DNA from: Pseudomonadota bacterium
GTDB lineage: Bacteria; Pseudomonadota; Alphaproteobacteria; Rhizobiales; Xanthobacteraceae
Assembly (NCBI GenBank): GCA_023431725.1
Contig: JAEYVN010000207.1
Coordinates: forward strand, 1 to 6,522
Reading direction: 5' to 3'
Length of the DNA: 6,522 nt
This document shows positions 1 through 6,522 of this stretch, piece by piece. The translations under genes were made by a program, and so were the position numbers. Under the pieces are notes generated by a model. That model did not search any database and was not told where the DNA came from. It worked only from the letters and a program-made list of their open reading frames with translations. Positions within the stretch are counted from its first letter, which is position 1, and each line of letters starts with the position of its first letter.

Positions 1-656
1 GCTTGCCGCAGGCCATGAATATCCGCCCGCGAATACCCGCGGCGACGCATGCCGATCACATTGAGACCATCGAGTTCGCCGCGCTGTCCGATCGCGAAGC
101 CGAACGGAATGACATCGGCCCCCAGACCGGTGACTCCGGCGATCATCGCGCTTTCGCCGATCCGCACAAACTGGTGGGCGGCGGAATGGCCGCCCATGAA
201 GACGTAATCCTCGACAATGACATGCCCGCCAAGAACGGCGTTGTTGGCCATGGTGACATGGTTGCCAACCTTGCAGTCATGGCCGATATGCGTGCCGACC
301 ATCAGCATGCACTTGTTGCCGACGGACGTCAGACCGCCATCGTCCTCGGTGCCCGTATTGATGGTGACATGCTCGCGGATTTCGCAGTCCGTGCCGATCG
401 TCAAACGTGTCGGACCGCCGCGATATTTCACCGACTGCGGCGGCGTACCCAAGGAAGCGAATGGATACACGATCGTGCGCTCGCCGACCGTCGTATGCCC
501 CGTGATCGAAACGTGGCTGATCAGCCGGCAATTGTCGCCGATGACGACGTTCGGTCCGACGACGCAATAAGGGCCGATCGAGACGTCCTTACCGACGATC
601 GCACCTGACGCAATCCGCGCGGTCGGATCGATGGACGGCTCAGGCATATCAAGCAT
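1..656 (-). CDS. lpxA: LpxA, acyl-ACP--UDP-N-acetylglucosamine O-acyltransferase (partial, C-terminus beyond left edge)
   Basis: Cytoplasmic enzyme that moves an (R)-3-hydroxyacyl chain from ACP to the 3-OH of UDP-GlcNAc, the first step of lipid A synthesis. The visible 218 residues are mostly left-handed beta-helix hexapeptide repeats (about residues 7-190). The catalytic His is H126 in GTHIGHDC, corresponding to E. coli His125. GGHSAAHQF (155-163) and [10 protein letters not shown] (204-213) are also typical of LpxA. About 45-55 C-terminal residues (helical domain) are missing, judged from the usual 260-275. The start used is ATG 656, which overlaps the fabZ stop. ATG 647 is in frame three codons later, and TTG 660-662 lies two codons upstream. 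A GGAG at 669-672 is 6 nt from the TTG and 12 nt from ATG 656, so the exact start is open. An in-frame TGA at 663-665 rules out anything longer. A glycine (G174) aligns with E. coli Gly173, which permits long acyl chains. Confidence 0.96.
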   Translation of the reverse strand, partial: MLDMPEPSIDPTARIASGAIVGKDVSIGPYCVVGPNVVIGDNCRLISHVSITGHTTVGERTIVYPFASLGTPPQSVKYRGGPTRLTIGTDCEIREHVTINTGTEDDGGLTSVGNKCMLMVGTHIGHDCKVGNHVTMANNAVLGGHVIVEDYVFMGGHSAAHQFVRIGESAMIAGVTGLGADVIPFGFAIGQRGELDGLNVIGMRRRGYSRADIHGLRQ

Positions 657-1110
657 TGACAATCATCGCTCCGACTTCGGCTTCCGCAACCAGCGCGCCG
701 TTGACCTTGGCTTCGCAGCGATACCACCACATCATCTTTTTCCGCGCGATTTTAGTCGCGTGATATTCGATCGTATCGCCGGGCTGAACCTGCTTGCGGA
801 ACTTGGCCTTGTCGATGGTGAGAAAGAAGACACTTTTCGTTTCACCACCTGTCGCGCCCGAGCAGATACACAGAACGCCGGCCGTCTGCGCCATCCCCTC
901 GATCATCAGCACGCCGGGGAAGACCGGATTTTCAGGGAAGTGCCCCATGAATTGCGGCTCATTGGCCGTCACGTTCTTGATGCCGATCGCAAATTCGTCC
1001 GAGCGCATGTCGACGACACGATCGATCATCAAAAACGGATAGCGATGTGGAAGCGCTTTCAGGATTTTCGCGATATCTGCCGTTGCAAGCTTGGTCGGCA
1101 CATCGTTCAT
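649..1110 (-). CDS. fabZ: FabZ, 3-hydroxyacyl-[acyl-carrier-protein] dehydratase
   Basis: A hot-dog-fold dehydratase that converts (R)-3-hydroxyacyl-ACP to trans-2-enoyl-ACP in type II fatty acid synthesis, in the cytoplasm. The protein has 153 residues, the normal family length. It shows [13 protein letters not shown] (20-32) and the active-site segment [20 protein letters not shown] (56-75). The expected catalytic pair is H57 and E71, both present. The C-terminal strands include [13 protein letters not shown] (104-116), as usual. The ATG follows the lpxD stop by 2 nt and has an AGAGGG ribosome-binding site within the lpxD 3' end, so translational coupling to lpxD is likely. The end overlaps the lpxA start. 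FabZ competes with LpxA and LpxD for the same 3-hydroxyacyl-ACP, which explains why the three genes are so often adjacent. FabA is unlikely because the context and motifs are those of FabZ. Confidence 0.97.
   Translation of the reverse strand: MNDVPTKLATADIAKILKALPHRYPFLMIDRVVDMRSDEFAIGIKNVTANEPQFMGHFPENPVFPGVLMIEGMAQTAGVLCICSGATGGETKSVFFLTIDKAKFRKQVQPGDTIEYHATKIARKKMMWWYRCEAKVNGALVAEAEVGAMIVNA
669..672 (-). promoter_or_regulatory. Probable ribosome-binding site of lpxA, within fabZ
   Basis: GGAG on the minus strand, inside the fabZ 3' end. It is 6 nt before a TTG (662-660), 12 nt before ATG 656 and 21 nt before ATG 647, all in the same frame. It therefore favours one of the two upstream starts over ATG 647. 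Assignment is by spacing only. Confidence 0.45.
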
Positions 1111-1112
1111 CG

Positions 1113-2180
1113 TCAGCCCTCTGCCCCGCCCTTGTTCTTTTCCGCGCTGTAGTTTTTCGCTGCGCGATCAAGCCACGCCACTTCGCGCATCCAGATTTTG
1201 GCAGGCTTCGCCGGCAAACCGGCGTAACGGCCGCCCGGAGGAATGTCGGTGTTGACGCCGCTCATCCCGGCGACCTGTGCCCCCTCGCCGATCGTGACGT
1301 GATTGTTGATGGTTGCGCAGCCTCCGAGCGCGACGAAGTCTTCGAGCGTCACGCTGCCGGCAATCGCACAATTTGCGACGATCACGCAGTGACGGCCGAT
1401 CGTCACATTGTGTCCGATCTGAACGAGATTATCGATCTTGGTTCCCTCGCCGATCACCGTGTCGCGGATTGCACCGCGGTCGATGGTCGTGTTGGCGCCA
1501 ATCTCGACATCATCCTGGATGATGACCCGACCGATCTGCGGGACCTTGGTGTGGCCGCGCGGGCTCATGACATAGCCGAATCCGTCCTGGCCGATCCGCA
1601 CGCCCGGATGCAGGATGACCCGGTCGCCGATCAGGGTATTCATGAGCGAGCTTTGCGCGCCGATGCTGCAGTTGCGGCCGATGCGGACCTCGGCGCCGAC
1701 GACAGCTCCTGCACCGATCAGCGTGCCCGAACCGATTTCAGCGCGTGGACCGATGACGGCCCCCGGCTCGATCGTGACATCATCCTCGATGCGGGCCTTG
1801 GGATGGACCGAGGCGCCATGCGTGATGCCGTCAGCCTCGAAAAGCGATGATGGGCGCAAGGCGTCGGCGAACAATTTGCGCGTGACGGCAACAAAGCTGC
1901 GATAGGGGTCGCGCGAAATCAGAAGGAGAAGGTTCGGCGGGGCATCCTTTGCGAACCGTTCGGCGATCAGGCAGGCGCCGGCGCGCGTCGACGCCAATCC
2001 GCTGGAATAACGAAGGTTTTCCAGGAAGGTCAGGTCATGCGGACCGGCGCGATCGATCGGCGCGACGTTGCTGATACGCAGGTCGGACCGTGCAGGGTCC
2101 GACAATGTCGCGCCCGTCAATGCAGCGATCTCTCCGACGGAGAGATCGCTGGTTCGTTTGAAAAAGACCGGATCGGTCAT
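1113..2180 (-). CDS. lpxD: LpxD, UDP-3-O-(3-hydroxyacyl)glucosamine N-acyltransferase
   Basis: Cytoplasmic acyltransferase that adds the amide-linked (R)-3-hydroxyacyl chain to UDP-3-O-acylglucosamine, the third step of lipid A synthesis. The protein has 355 residues (E. coli about 341). The N-terminal uridine-binding domain covers about residues 8-105, with the typical [10 protein letters not shown] at 49-58. A long left-handed beta-helix of hexapeptide repeats follows (about 115-325), then a helical tail ending in lysine-rich EKNKGG. Family motifs are IGQDGFGY (196-203), [11 protein letters not shown] (228-238) and [10 protein letters not shown] (249-258). The catalytic His is H257 (E. coli His239), and H294 matches E. 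coli His276. The start is the ATG of [10 protein letters not shown]. The frame stays open far upstream, but that part lies over the 3' end of bamA and looks like non-coding translation. No strong Shine-Dalgarno is visible, only GGCGGG abutting the ATG. fabZ starts 2 nt after the stop. Confidence 0.97.
   Translation of the reverse strand: MTDPVFFKRTSDLSVGEIAALTGATLSDPARSDLRISNVAPIDRAGPHDLTFLENLRYSSGLASTRAGACLIAERFAKDAPPNLLLLISRDPYRSFVAVTRKLFADALRPSSLFEADGITHGASVHPKARIEDDVTIEPGAVIGPRAEIGSGTLIGAGAVVGAEVRIGRNCSIGAQSSLMNTLIGDRVILHPGVRIGQDGFGYVMSPRGHTKVPQIGRVIIQDDVEIGANTTIDRGAIRDTVIGEGTKIDNLVQIGHNVTIGRHCVIVANCAIAGSVTLEDFVALGGCATINNHVTIGEGAQVAGMSGVNTDIPPGGRYAGLPAKPAKIWMREVAWLDRAAKNYSAEKNKGGAEG
1117..1122 (-). 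promoter_or_regulatory. Ribosome-binding site of fabZ
   Basis: AGAGGG on the minus strand, 6 nt before the fabZ ATG and inside the last codons of lpxD. It is the clearest Shine-Dalgarno match in the window. It supports the fabZ start at 1110 and efficient initiation directly after lpxD termination. Confidence 0.7.
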
Positions 2181-2226
2181 CCCGCCGACACCGCGGTGAT
2201 CAACTTGGTGAAATCGACAGCGCGGA
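2181..2226 (-). other. bamA-lpxD intergenic gap
   Basis: 46 bp between the bamA stop and the lpxD ATG. It has no terminator-like stem with a T tract, no skp-like gene and no good ribosome-binding site. A perfect 10-bp palindrome, CACCGCGGTG, lies at 2189-2198, 9 bp before the lpxD start. The spacing fits co-transcription of bamA and lpxD. Confidence 0.6.
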
Positions 2227-4632
2227 TCAGAACCGTGTCCCGCCGCCGAAGCGGAATTCCTGAACGATATCGTAGCTCTGCTTCGAGAGCGGGATCGCGT
2301 AGTCGAACCGCAACGGACCGAACGGCGAATCCCACACAAGGCCGGCGCCGACCGACGAGCGGACCGCATTGCTGTCGGCAAACTGCATCTGCTCACCCGG
2401 GACGGCTGTCGGTCCCTTGTAGTTCCAGACCGAACCGGCATCGGCGAAGATCGCAGCACGGATGCCGACGTCCTTCGGGATGAAGTAGAGCGGAATCTGC
2501 AACTCGAGGCTGGCGGCCCAATAGTTCGTGCCGCCGAGCGCATCCTGCGTCGTGTAGAAGAAGCCGTTGATATTGCTTTGGTCGCGTGGGCCAAAGCCGT
2601 TCTGGCGGAAGCCGCGAACGAGGTTCGGACCGCCCTGATACATATCGATGAAGCGCAGATCCTTGCCGCCCCAACCACTGATGTTACCAGCCTGCAGGCG
2701 CAGCAGCGCGATGTAGTCCGGCACCACCTCATGGTAGAAGCGGATATCGCCCGAGCTGCGGATGAAGTTGACGTCGCCGCCGAGGCCGGCGAGTTCCTGC
2801 TTCAGCTCGGCACGGATGCCCGCCGACGGGTTACGATTGTTGTCAAGCGTGTTGTAGATCAGGCTGTAGCCGACCAGCGACGTGAGCACCGGGCCCTGAT
2901 CGAGGCTGAGGCGAACCGGCAGCGACGGCACGATCGAGTTCGCCGCGCAACCGTTGGTCGGAAACTGCTGATACGGCACTTGCGCAAAGCAGGTCGAAAA
3001 GCCGTCCTGAAGTGACAATTCCTGCTGATAGAGCGAATAACGGAGCTGCAGCGTCAGATCTTCACGCAGTTCGAAGCCGAGGCGCGCCGCACCACCGATC
3101 GTCCGCGTGTCGTACGAAGTATACTGCTGACCGTTCGTCTCCTTGGCGAAGAAGTCGAGGCCAAGCGCCATCCGGTAGTCGAGGAAGTAAGGCTCGACGA
3201 AGGAAAGCTCGAAGCCGCGGGCGCGCTGGCCGTACTGGACCGACGCACGGGCCGCCTGGCCACGGCCAAGCAGGTTGCGCTCGCCGATCGAGACTTCACC
3301 GAGCCAGCCATCCTGCGTCGAGTAGCCGCCGGAAATCGAGAATTCGCCGGTGGATTGCTCTTCGACATCGACATTGACCACAACGCGGTCCGGCGACGTG
3401 CCCGGCTCGTTGGTGATCTTGACGCTCTTGAAGTAGTTCAGGTTCTTCAGCCGGCGCTCGGCACGGTCGATTAGCGCGCGGTTATAGGCGTCGCCTTCGG
3501 CCAGGTCGAATTCGCGGCGAATGACGTAATCGCGCGTGCGGGTGTTGCCGCGGATCTGGATGCGCTCGATGTAAGCCCGCGCGCCCTCGTCGACTGTGAA
3601 GACGACGTTGATCTTTCGTGTCTGGAAATCGCGATCACCGCGGGGCCGAACGACGGCAAACGGATAGCCGCGGCGTGCCACTTCCACCGAAATCGCTTCA
3701 ACCGACTTTTCGACGGCTTCGGCACTATAGGTGGCGCCGGACCGGGCCTTCAGCCTGTCGGCGACAGCCGCAGCGTCGACCGAGCGGACGTTCGACTGAA
3801 TGTCCACCTGACCGAAGGTGTATTGGTCCCCCTCCTCGATCGTGAACGTCACGATAAAGGCTTCGAGCGCCGGGTCGTATTCGCTGATGGCGGACACGAT
3901 GCGAACGTCAGCAAAACCATGCTTGAGGTAGAAACGGCGCAGCAGGTCGCGATCCGCCTCGATCCGGTCCGGATCATAGACGTCGGTCGTCTTCAGGAAG
4001 CTCAGGAGGTTGGATTCGCTGGTCTTGATGACGTCCTTCAGCCGGTAATCGCCGTAATAGCGATTGCCGACGAAGCGGATCTGCTTGACGCCGGTCTTCT
4101 TGCCTTCGGTGATCTCGAAGACCAGGTCGACGCGATTGTTCGGCAGCTCGATGATCTTCGGCACCACCCGGACATTGTAGCGTCCGTTGCGGCGGTAGGT
4201 CTCGATGATACGCTGCGTGTCTGATTGGACGATCGGACGCGACAGCGTCCCGCGCGGCTTCGACTGGATTTCGGCGGTAAGCTGTTCATCCTTCGCCTTG
4301 ACGTTTCCTTCAAAGGCGATGCGGTTGATGACGGGGTTTTCGATCACCGTCACGATCAGGCGCCCACCCGCCTGACGAATCCTGACATCCTGGAACAGGC
4401 CGGTGGCGTACAGGCCCTTCAGGCCCTCGTCGATCGCAGCCGCACTGGTCCCATGGAAATACGAACGGATGGTTTCCGCCTCAACGCGCCGATTGCCTTC
4501 AACAGCGACATTGGCCGATTGGGCATACGCATACCCCGTCGGCATCGCGACAGTCGCAATGCCTGACACCATCCCACCAACGAGGAGAACCGCTAGCCCC
4601 GCTCCCCGCAATACCCGGGCACCCATTCCCAT
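2227..4632 (-). CDS. bamA: BamA, outer membrane protein assembly factor
   Basis: The Omp85-family insertase at the core of the BAM complex, which folds beta-barrel proteins into the outer membrane. Numbered from ATG 4632 it has 801 residues. A signal peptide covers about 1-37, with hydrophobic [19 protein letters not shown] and probable cleavage after AYA before QSANV. Five POTRA domains follow at about 38-100, 101-181, 182-271, 272-353 and 354-429. The barrel runs from about 430 to the end. It contains the loop-6 motif VRGF (672-675), [12 protein letters not shown] (771-782) and a C-terminal Phe (GGGTRF), the recognition signature of barrel proteins. Loop 4 carries two cysteines (C548, C562). 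The start is uncertain: GTG 4638 has better spacing (9 nt) to AGGA at 4648-4651, and ATG 4632 is 15 nt away. The frame continues to ATG 4794, but that would place an arginine-rich, non-signal stretch before the signal peptide. The gene lies between rseP and lpxD, the classical order. Confidence 0.97.
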   Translation of the reverse strand: MGMGARVLRGAGLAVLLVGGMVSGIATVAMPTGYAYAQSANVAVEGNRRVEAETIRSYFHGTSAAAIDEGLKGLYATGLFQDVRIRQAGGRLIVTVIENPVINRIAFEGNVKAKDEQLTAEIQSKPRGTLSRPIVQSDTQRIIETYRRNGRYNVRVVPKIIELPNNRVDLVFEITEGKKTGVKQIRFVGNRYYGDYRLKDVIKTSESNLLSFLKTTDVYDPDRIEADRDLLRRFYLKHGFADVRIVSAISEYDPALEAFIVTFTIEEGDQYTFGQVDIQSNVRSVDAAAVADRLKARSGATYSAEAVEKSVEAISVEVARRGYPFAVVRPRGDRDFQTRKINVVFTVDEGARAYIERIQIRGNTRTRDYVIRREFDLAEGDAYNRALIDRAERRLKNLNYFKSVKITNEPGTSPDRVVVNVDVEEQSTGEFSISGGYSTQDGWLGEVSIGERNLLGRGQAARASVQYGQRARGFELSFVEPYFLDYRMALGLDFFAKETNGQQYTSYDTRTIGGAARLGFELREDLTLQLRYSLYQQELSLQDGFSTCFAQVPYQQFPTNGCAANSIVPSLPVRLSLDQGPVLTSLVGYSLIYNTLDNNRNPSAGIRAELKQELAGLGGDVNFIRSSGDIRFYHEVVPDYIALLRLQAGNISGWGGKDLRFIDMYQGGPNLVRGFRQNGFGPRDQSNINGFFYTTQDALGGTNYWAASLELQIPLYFIPKDVGIRAAIFADAGSVWNYKGPTAVPGEQMQFADSNAVRSSVGAGLVWDSPFGPLRFDYAIPLSKQSYDIVQEFRFGGGTRF

Positions 4633-4647
4633 TGCCACGCGCTTTTT

Positions 4648-4651
4648 TCCT
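4648..4651 (-). promoter_or_regulatory. Probable ribosome-binding site of bamA
   Basis: AGGA on the minus strand within GGCAGGAAAA. The gap is 9 nt to GTG 4638, 15 nt to ATG 4632 and 21 nt to ATG 4626, all in the BamA frame. By spacing it supports a GTG start two codons before the ATG chosen for the CDS. In every case initiation falls just before the signal peptide. Confidence 0.5.
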
Positions 4652-4739
4652 GCCCCTTCGGCGGTCAGAATCGTAAACAAGTGTCTAACACCATTAGCTT
4701 TTACAGGCTCAAGCCGCAGGTGCAAACGAAACTGTCGAC

Positions 4740-4754
4740 GTTCGTTAACCGAAC
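4740..4754. repeat. Short inverted repeat GTTCG-N5-CGAAC upstream of bamA
   Basis: Perfect 5-bp arms, GTTCG and CGAAC, around TTAAC (plus strand), about 110 bp before the bamA start. It could be a weak hairpin or a dimeric regulator site. No T tract follows on the minus strand, so it is not a terminator. It may be chance. Confidence 0.35.
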
Positions 4755-4803
4755 CCCCACCACGTTGCCACATCGCCACACGTCTTTCCCCCATGCGGCC
4801 ATG

Positions 4804-5949
4804 CTATGAAGCAGTAAGGTGAATAATGTCGTTAAAAGTTGCAAAAATCATCAACATGACGACGAGGGCCAGACCGATCCGGAATCCCATCTCCTGAGCC
4901 CGTTCTGACAGTGGTTTGCCGCGGATCGCTTCAATCGCGTAGAACAAAAGGTGGCCACCATCGAGCAGAGGGACCGGGAACAGGTTCAATAGCCCGATCG
5001 AGACCGACAGGACGGCCGCCAGATTCATGATGGCGATGAAACCGACGGTCGCCACCTGTCCAGAGACCTGGGCGATGCGGATCGGCCCGCCGAGCTGGTC
5101 GGCGGATTCCCGGCCTGTGAAAATACCGCCGATGTAGGACAGGGTCCGGTCGATCACGAACCAGGTTTCCTGCGCCCCCATCACCACGGCCTGGGGCGCC
5201 GGAACCTTCTCCAGCTGTGCGTCACTTGCCCCCATGGATCGGGTGATGCCGAGAACACCAATCCGGTGAACGTTGCCGAAATTATCCTTCACCTCACGCA
5301 GCGACGGCGTCGCGCGGAGGTCCTGAGTGGCGCCGCCGCGTTCGACGGTCACGGTCAGCTGCTGCCCGGCATTGGTGCTGACCACCCGCTGCATTTCGGC
5401 AAAGGTTTCGATCGGACGGCCATTGATCGCCACGATCACGTCGCCGACCACAAATCCGGCCTGGGCGGCGGCACTCTCCGGCTGGATCGCGTCGACCCGC
5501 GCGGATGTCGAGGGCCGGCCGTAAAATGTGAAAATCGCCGCAAAAATCAGAATGGCGAGGATGAAATTGGCGATCGGCCCGGCGGCGACGATCGCAGCCC
5601 TGCGTCCGACCGACTTGTGATGGAAGCTGTCCTTTTGCTCGGCCGCCGACATCGACGATAGCGACGACTGGTCCGGCGTGCTGGCCGCGTCCTCGTCGCC
5701 GAAGAATTTCACATAGCCGCCAAGCGGGATCGCCGAAATCTTCCAGCGTGTGCCATGGCGGTCGTTGAAGCCGACGATTTCCGGGCCGAAGCCCACGGAA
5801 AATGTCAGGACGCGGACACCACAGAGGCGCGCGACCAGAAAATGCCCGAGCTCGTGAAAAAACACGACGATCGTCAGCACAAACAGGAACGGCAGCAGCG
5901 CGCCGGTAAACCCGCCGCCCCACAAGCTGAAATTCTCCAGAAGACCCAT
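4804..5949 (-). CDS. rseP: RseP/MmpA-type site-2 intramembrane zinc metalloprotease
   Basis: An inner-membrane S2P-family (M50) protease that cuts transmembrane segments of substrates such as anti-sigma factors. In Caulobacter the homologue MmpA degrades PodJ. The protein has 381 residues. The zinc motif HELGH is at 32-36 in the first membrane segment (about 17-39), with E33 catalytic. IPLGGYVKFFGDED (74-87) is the typical membrane-associated loop. A second membrane segment spans about 117-142. A single PDZ domain lies at about 148-220, with GFVVGDVIVAINGRPI at 165-180. The third zinc ligand is D330 in LNLFPVPLLDGG (321-332), and a last membrane segment spans about 355-372. E. coli RseP is about 450 residues with two PDZ domains; the one-PDZ form is usual in alphaproteobacteria. 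The ATG is 27 nt after dxr, with a weak GGGA 10 nt before it. Expression with dxr is likely. The substrate cannot be told from this window. Confidence 0.95.
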   Translation of the reverse strand: MGLLENFSLWGGGFTGALLPFLFVLTIVVFFHELGHFLVARLCGVRVLTFSVGFGPEIVGFNDRHGTRWKISAIPLGGYVKFFGDEDAASTPDQSSLSSMSAAEQKDSFHHKSVGRRAAIVAAGPIANFILAILIFAAIFTFYGRPSTSARVDAIQPESAAAQAGFVVGDVIVAINGRPIETFAEMQRVVSTNAGQQLTVTVERGGATQDLRATPSLREVKDNFGNVHRIGVLGITRSMGASDAQLEKVPAPQAVVMGAQETWFVIDRTLSYIGGIFTGRESADQLGGPIRIAQVSGQVATVGFIAIMNLAAVLSVSIGLLNLFPVPLLDGGHLLFYAIEAIRGKPLSERAQEMGFRIGLALVVMLMIFATFNDIIHLTAS

Positions 5950-5976
5950 TGGTATCTTTTCCCGTTAGTGCGGAAT

Positions 5977-6522
5977 TTAGCCCTTTGCGACGGTCGGCAA
6001 CAGGGTGCTGGCCATCGATCGCGCGGCTTTGTCGATCGCCAAGGCTTCCTCGACGCTTGCCGGTTCCCGAACCATTCCGGTGCGGCCCGCCTCTTCCAGT
6101 GTCGTCTCCACGAGCGCCGGAATGTCGGCGAAACCGAGGCGACGATTGAGGAATTCGGCAACCGCCACTTCGTTGGCGGCATTGAGCACGGTCGGTGCGG
6201 CCCCGCCCGCTTCGATGACCTCCCGTGCAAGGCGCAGCGCCGGAAAGCGCACGAGATCGGGCGCCTCGAAGGTCAGGCTGGACATTTCCTCGAGCGTGAG
6301 GCGGCGGGCCGGCTCATCGATGCGGTCGGGCCAGCCGAGACAGTGCGAGATCGGGATGCGCATGTCGGGCGCACCGAGTTGGGCGATGAACGAACCATCG
6401 CGGAATTCGACGATACCGTGGACGATCGACTGCGGGTGGACGTAGGCGTCGATACTGGCTGCCGGCATCTGGAACAGATGATGGGCCTCGATCAGTTCGA
6501 GGCCTTTGTTCATGAGCGTGGC
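5977..6522 (-). CDS. dxr: Dxr (IspC), 1-deoxy-D-xylulose 5-phosphate reductoisomerase (partial, N-terminus beyond right edge)
   Basis: Cytoplasmic enzyme that rearranges and reduces DXP to 2-C-methyl-D-erythritol 4-phosphate with NADPH and a divalent metal, the committed step of the MEP isoprenoid pathway. The window holds the last 181 residues of a usual 390-400; the NADPH-binding domain is outside. The fragment opens with ATLMNKGLELIEAHHLF, carrying the Asn, Lys and Glu of MNKGLE that match substrate and metal ligands of E. coli DXR (Asn227, Lys228, Glu231). YVHPQSIVHG (28-37), AQLGAPDMRIPISH (47-60) and LNAANEVAVAEFL (113-125) follow. The rest is the helical C-terminal domain. An internal Met (6513) is not the start: the conserved frame runs through the window edge. 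The stop is TAA, and rseP begins 27 nt later, the common dxr-rseP pair. Confidence 0.97.
   Translation of the reverse strand, partial: ATLMNKGLELIEAHHLFQMPAASIDAYVHPQSIVHGIVEFRDGSFIAQLGAPDMRIPISHCLGWPDRIDEPARRLTLEEMSSLTFEAPDLVRFPALRLAREVIEAGGAAPTVLNAANEVAVAEFLNRRLGFADIPALVETTLEEAGRTGMVREPASVEEALAIDKAARSMASTLLPTVAKG

Larger units (their letters stand above)
4633..4803 (-). other. rseP-bamA intergenic region, candidate location of an internal promoter
   Basis: 171 bp, the longest non-coding stretch here. It is locally more AT-rich than the genes (about 4670-4705). It holds a 15-bp inverted repeat, GTTCG-N5-CGAAC, at 4740-4754. On the minus strand a TTGAGC near 4707-4712 resembles a -35 box, but no good -10 box stands 16-18 bp downstream. 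No T-tailed hairpin after rseP is visible, so read-through from rseP is likely. The region could also be read as an in-frame N-terminal extension of BamA. I reject that because a complete signal peptide begins only at about 4632. Confidence 0.4.

Noticed and set aside
3..608. Long plus-strand open frame (201 codons) opposite lpxA
   Set aside because: Antisense shadow. Its repetitive Asp/Ala-rich translation reflects the hexapeptide-repeat codons of lpxA read backwards, with no recognisable domain.
1047..1850. 267-codon plus-strand open frame opposite lpxD and the start of fabZ
   Set aside because: The same effect: the Ile-Gly-rich beta-helix repeats give periodic Ala-Asp-Arg patterns on the other strand. 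It shows no protein family pattern.
1113..2180. DNA tandem repeat or CRISPR-like periodicity in lpxD
   Set aside because: The roughly 18-bp periodicity and frequent GATCGGC-like words come from protein hexapeptide repeats; the copies are too diverged to be a DNA repeat.
2181..2732. 184-codon upstream extension of the lpxD frame, overlapping bamA
   Set aside because: The Arg/Ser-rich translation is typical of a GC-rich shadow frame. The recognisable LpxD sequence begins at the ATG at 2180.
4740..4754. LexA (SOS) box before bamA
   Set aside because: The alphaproteobacterial LexA box is a direct repeat, GTTC-N7-GTTC. Here the half-sites are inverted (GTTC-N7-GAAC), and bamA is not a known SOS gene.
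4633..4794. 54-residue N-terminal extension of BamA
   Set aside because: It would place an Arg-rich stretch before a complete signal peptide and lacks a good ribosome-binding site.
1..6522. Novel defence, mobile or biosynthetic system
   Set aside because: All six genes belong to well-known core families in a classical order, with no integrase, transposase, RNA gene, atypical composition or unassigned gene between them.

Overview
The window is an ordinary, well-conserved stretch of an alphaproteobacterial cell-envelope gene cluster. All six genes lie on the minus strand, so it is transcribed from right to left: dxr (3' part only), rseP, bamA, lpxD, fabZ, lpxA (5' part only). High GC, strong GC bias at third codon positions, a short RseP with a single PDZ domain, and BamA and LpxD sequences of rhizobial character suggest a member of the Hyphomicrobiales (Rhizobiales). 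Remembered Bradyrhizobium-type BamA sequences look particularly similar, but the genus cannot be fixed by eye.

Layout from right to left. Positions 6522-5977 hold the C-terminal 181 residues of DXP reductoisomerase (isoprenoid MEP pathway). After 27 bp comes rseP (5949-4804), a site-2 intramembrane metalloprotease. A 171 bp gap (4803-4633) is the largest non-coding stretch and the most plausible place for an internal promoter. It contains a small palindrome but no convincing promoter match. Then comes bamA (4632-2227), the outer-membrane protein insertase with five POTRA domains and a 16-strand barrel. A 46 bp gap leads to lpxD (2180-1113), fabZ follows after 2 bp (1110-649), and lpxA (656 to beyond position 1) overlaps the end of fabZ. 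No stretch over 300 bp lacks a gene.

The genes share an envelope theme. LpxA and LpxD add the first ester-linked and amide-linked 3-hydroxyacyl chains to the lipid A precursor, and both draw on (R)-3-hydroxyacyl-ACP. FabZ dehydrates that same intermediate towards phospholipid fatty acids, so the tight lpxD-fabZ-lpxA unit sits at the branch between lipopolysaccharide and phospholipid. BamA inserts the outer-membrane proteins, including those that deliver LPS to the surface. RseP-type proteases cleave membrane-bound regulators and, in the best-known case, relay outer-membrane folding stress.

I found no RNA gene, mobile element, CRISPR array, phage gene or defence system, and nothing I would call an undescribed system. 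The many other long open frames, on both strands, are shadows of these six genes in GC-rich DNA. The findings are second-look details of modest interest: coupled starts, a cysteine pair in a BamA surface loop, acyl-chain ruler residues, absence of skp, and small palindromes in the gaps.
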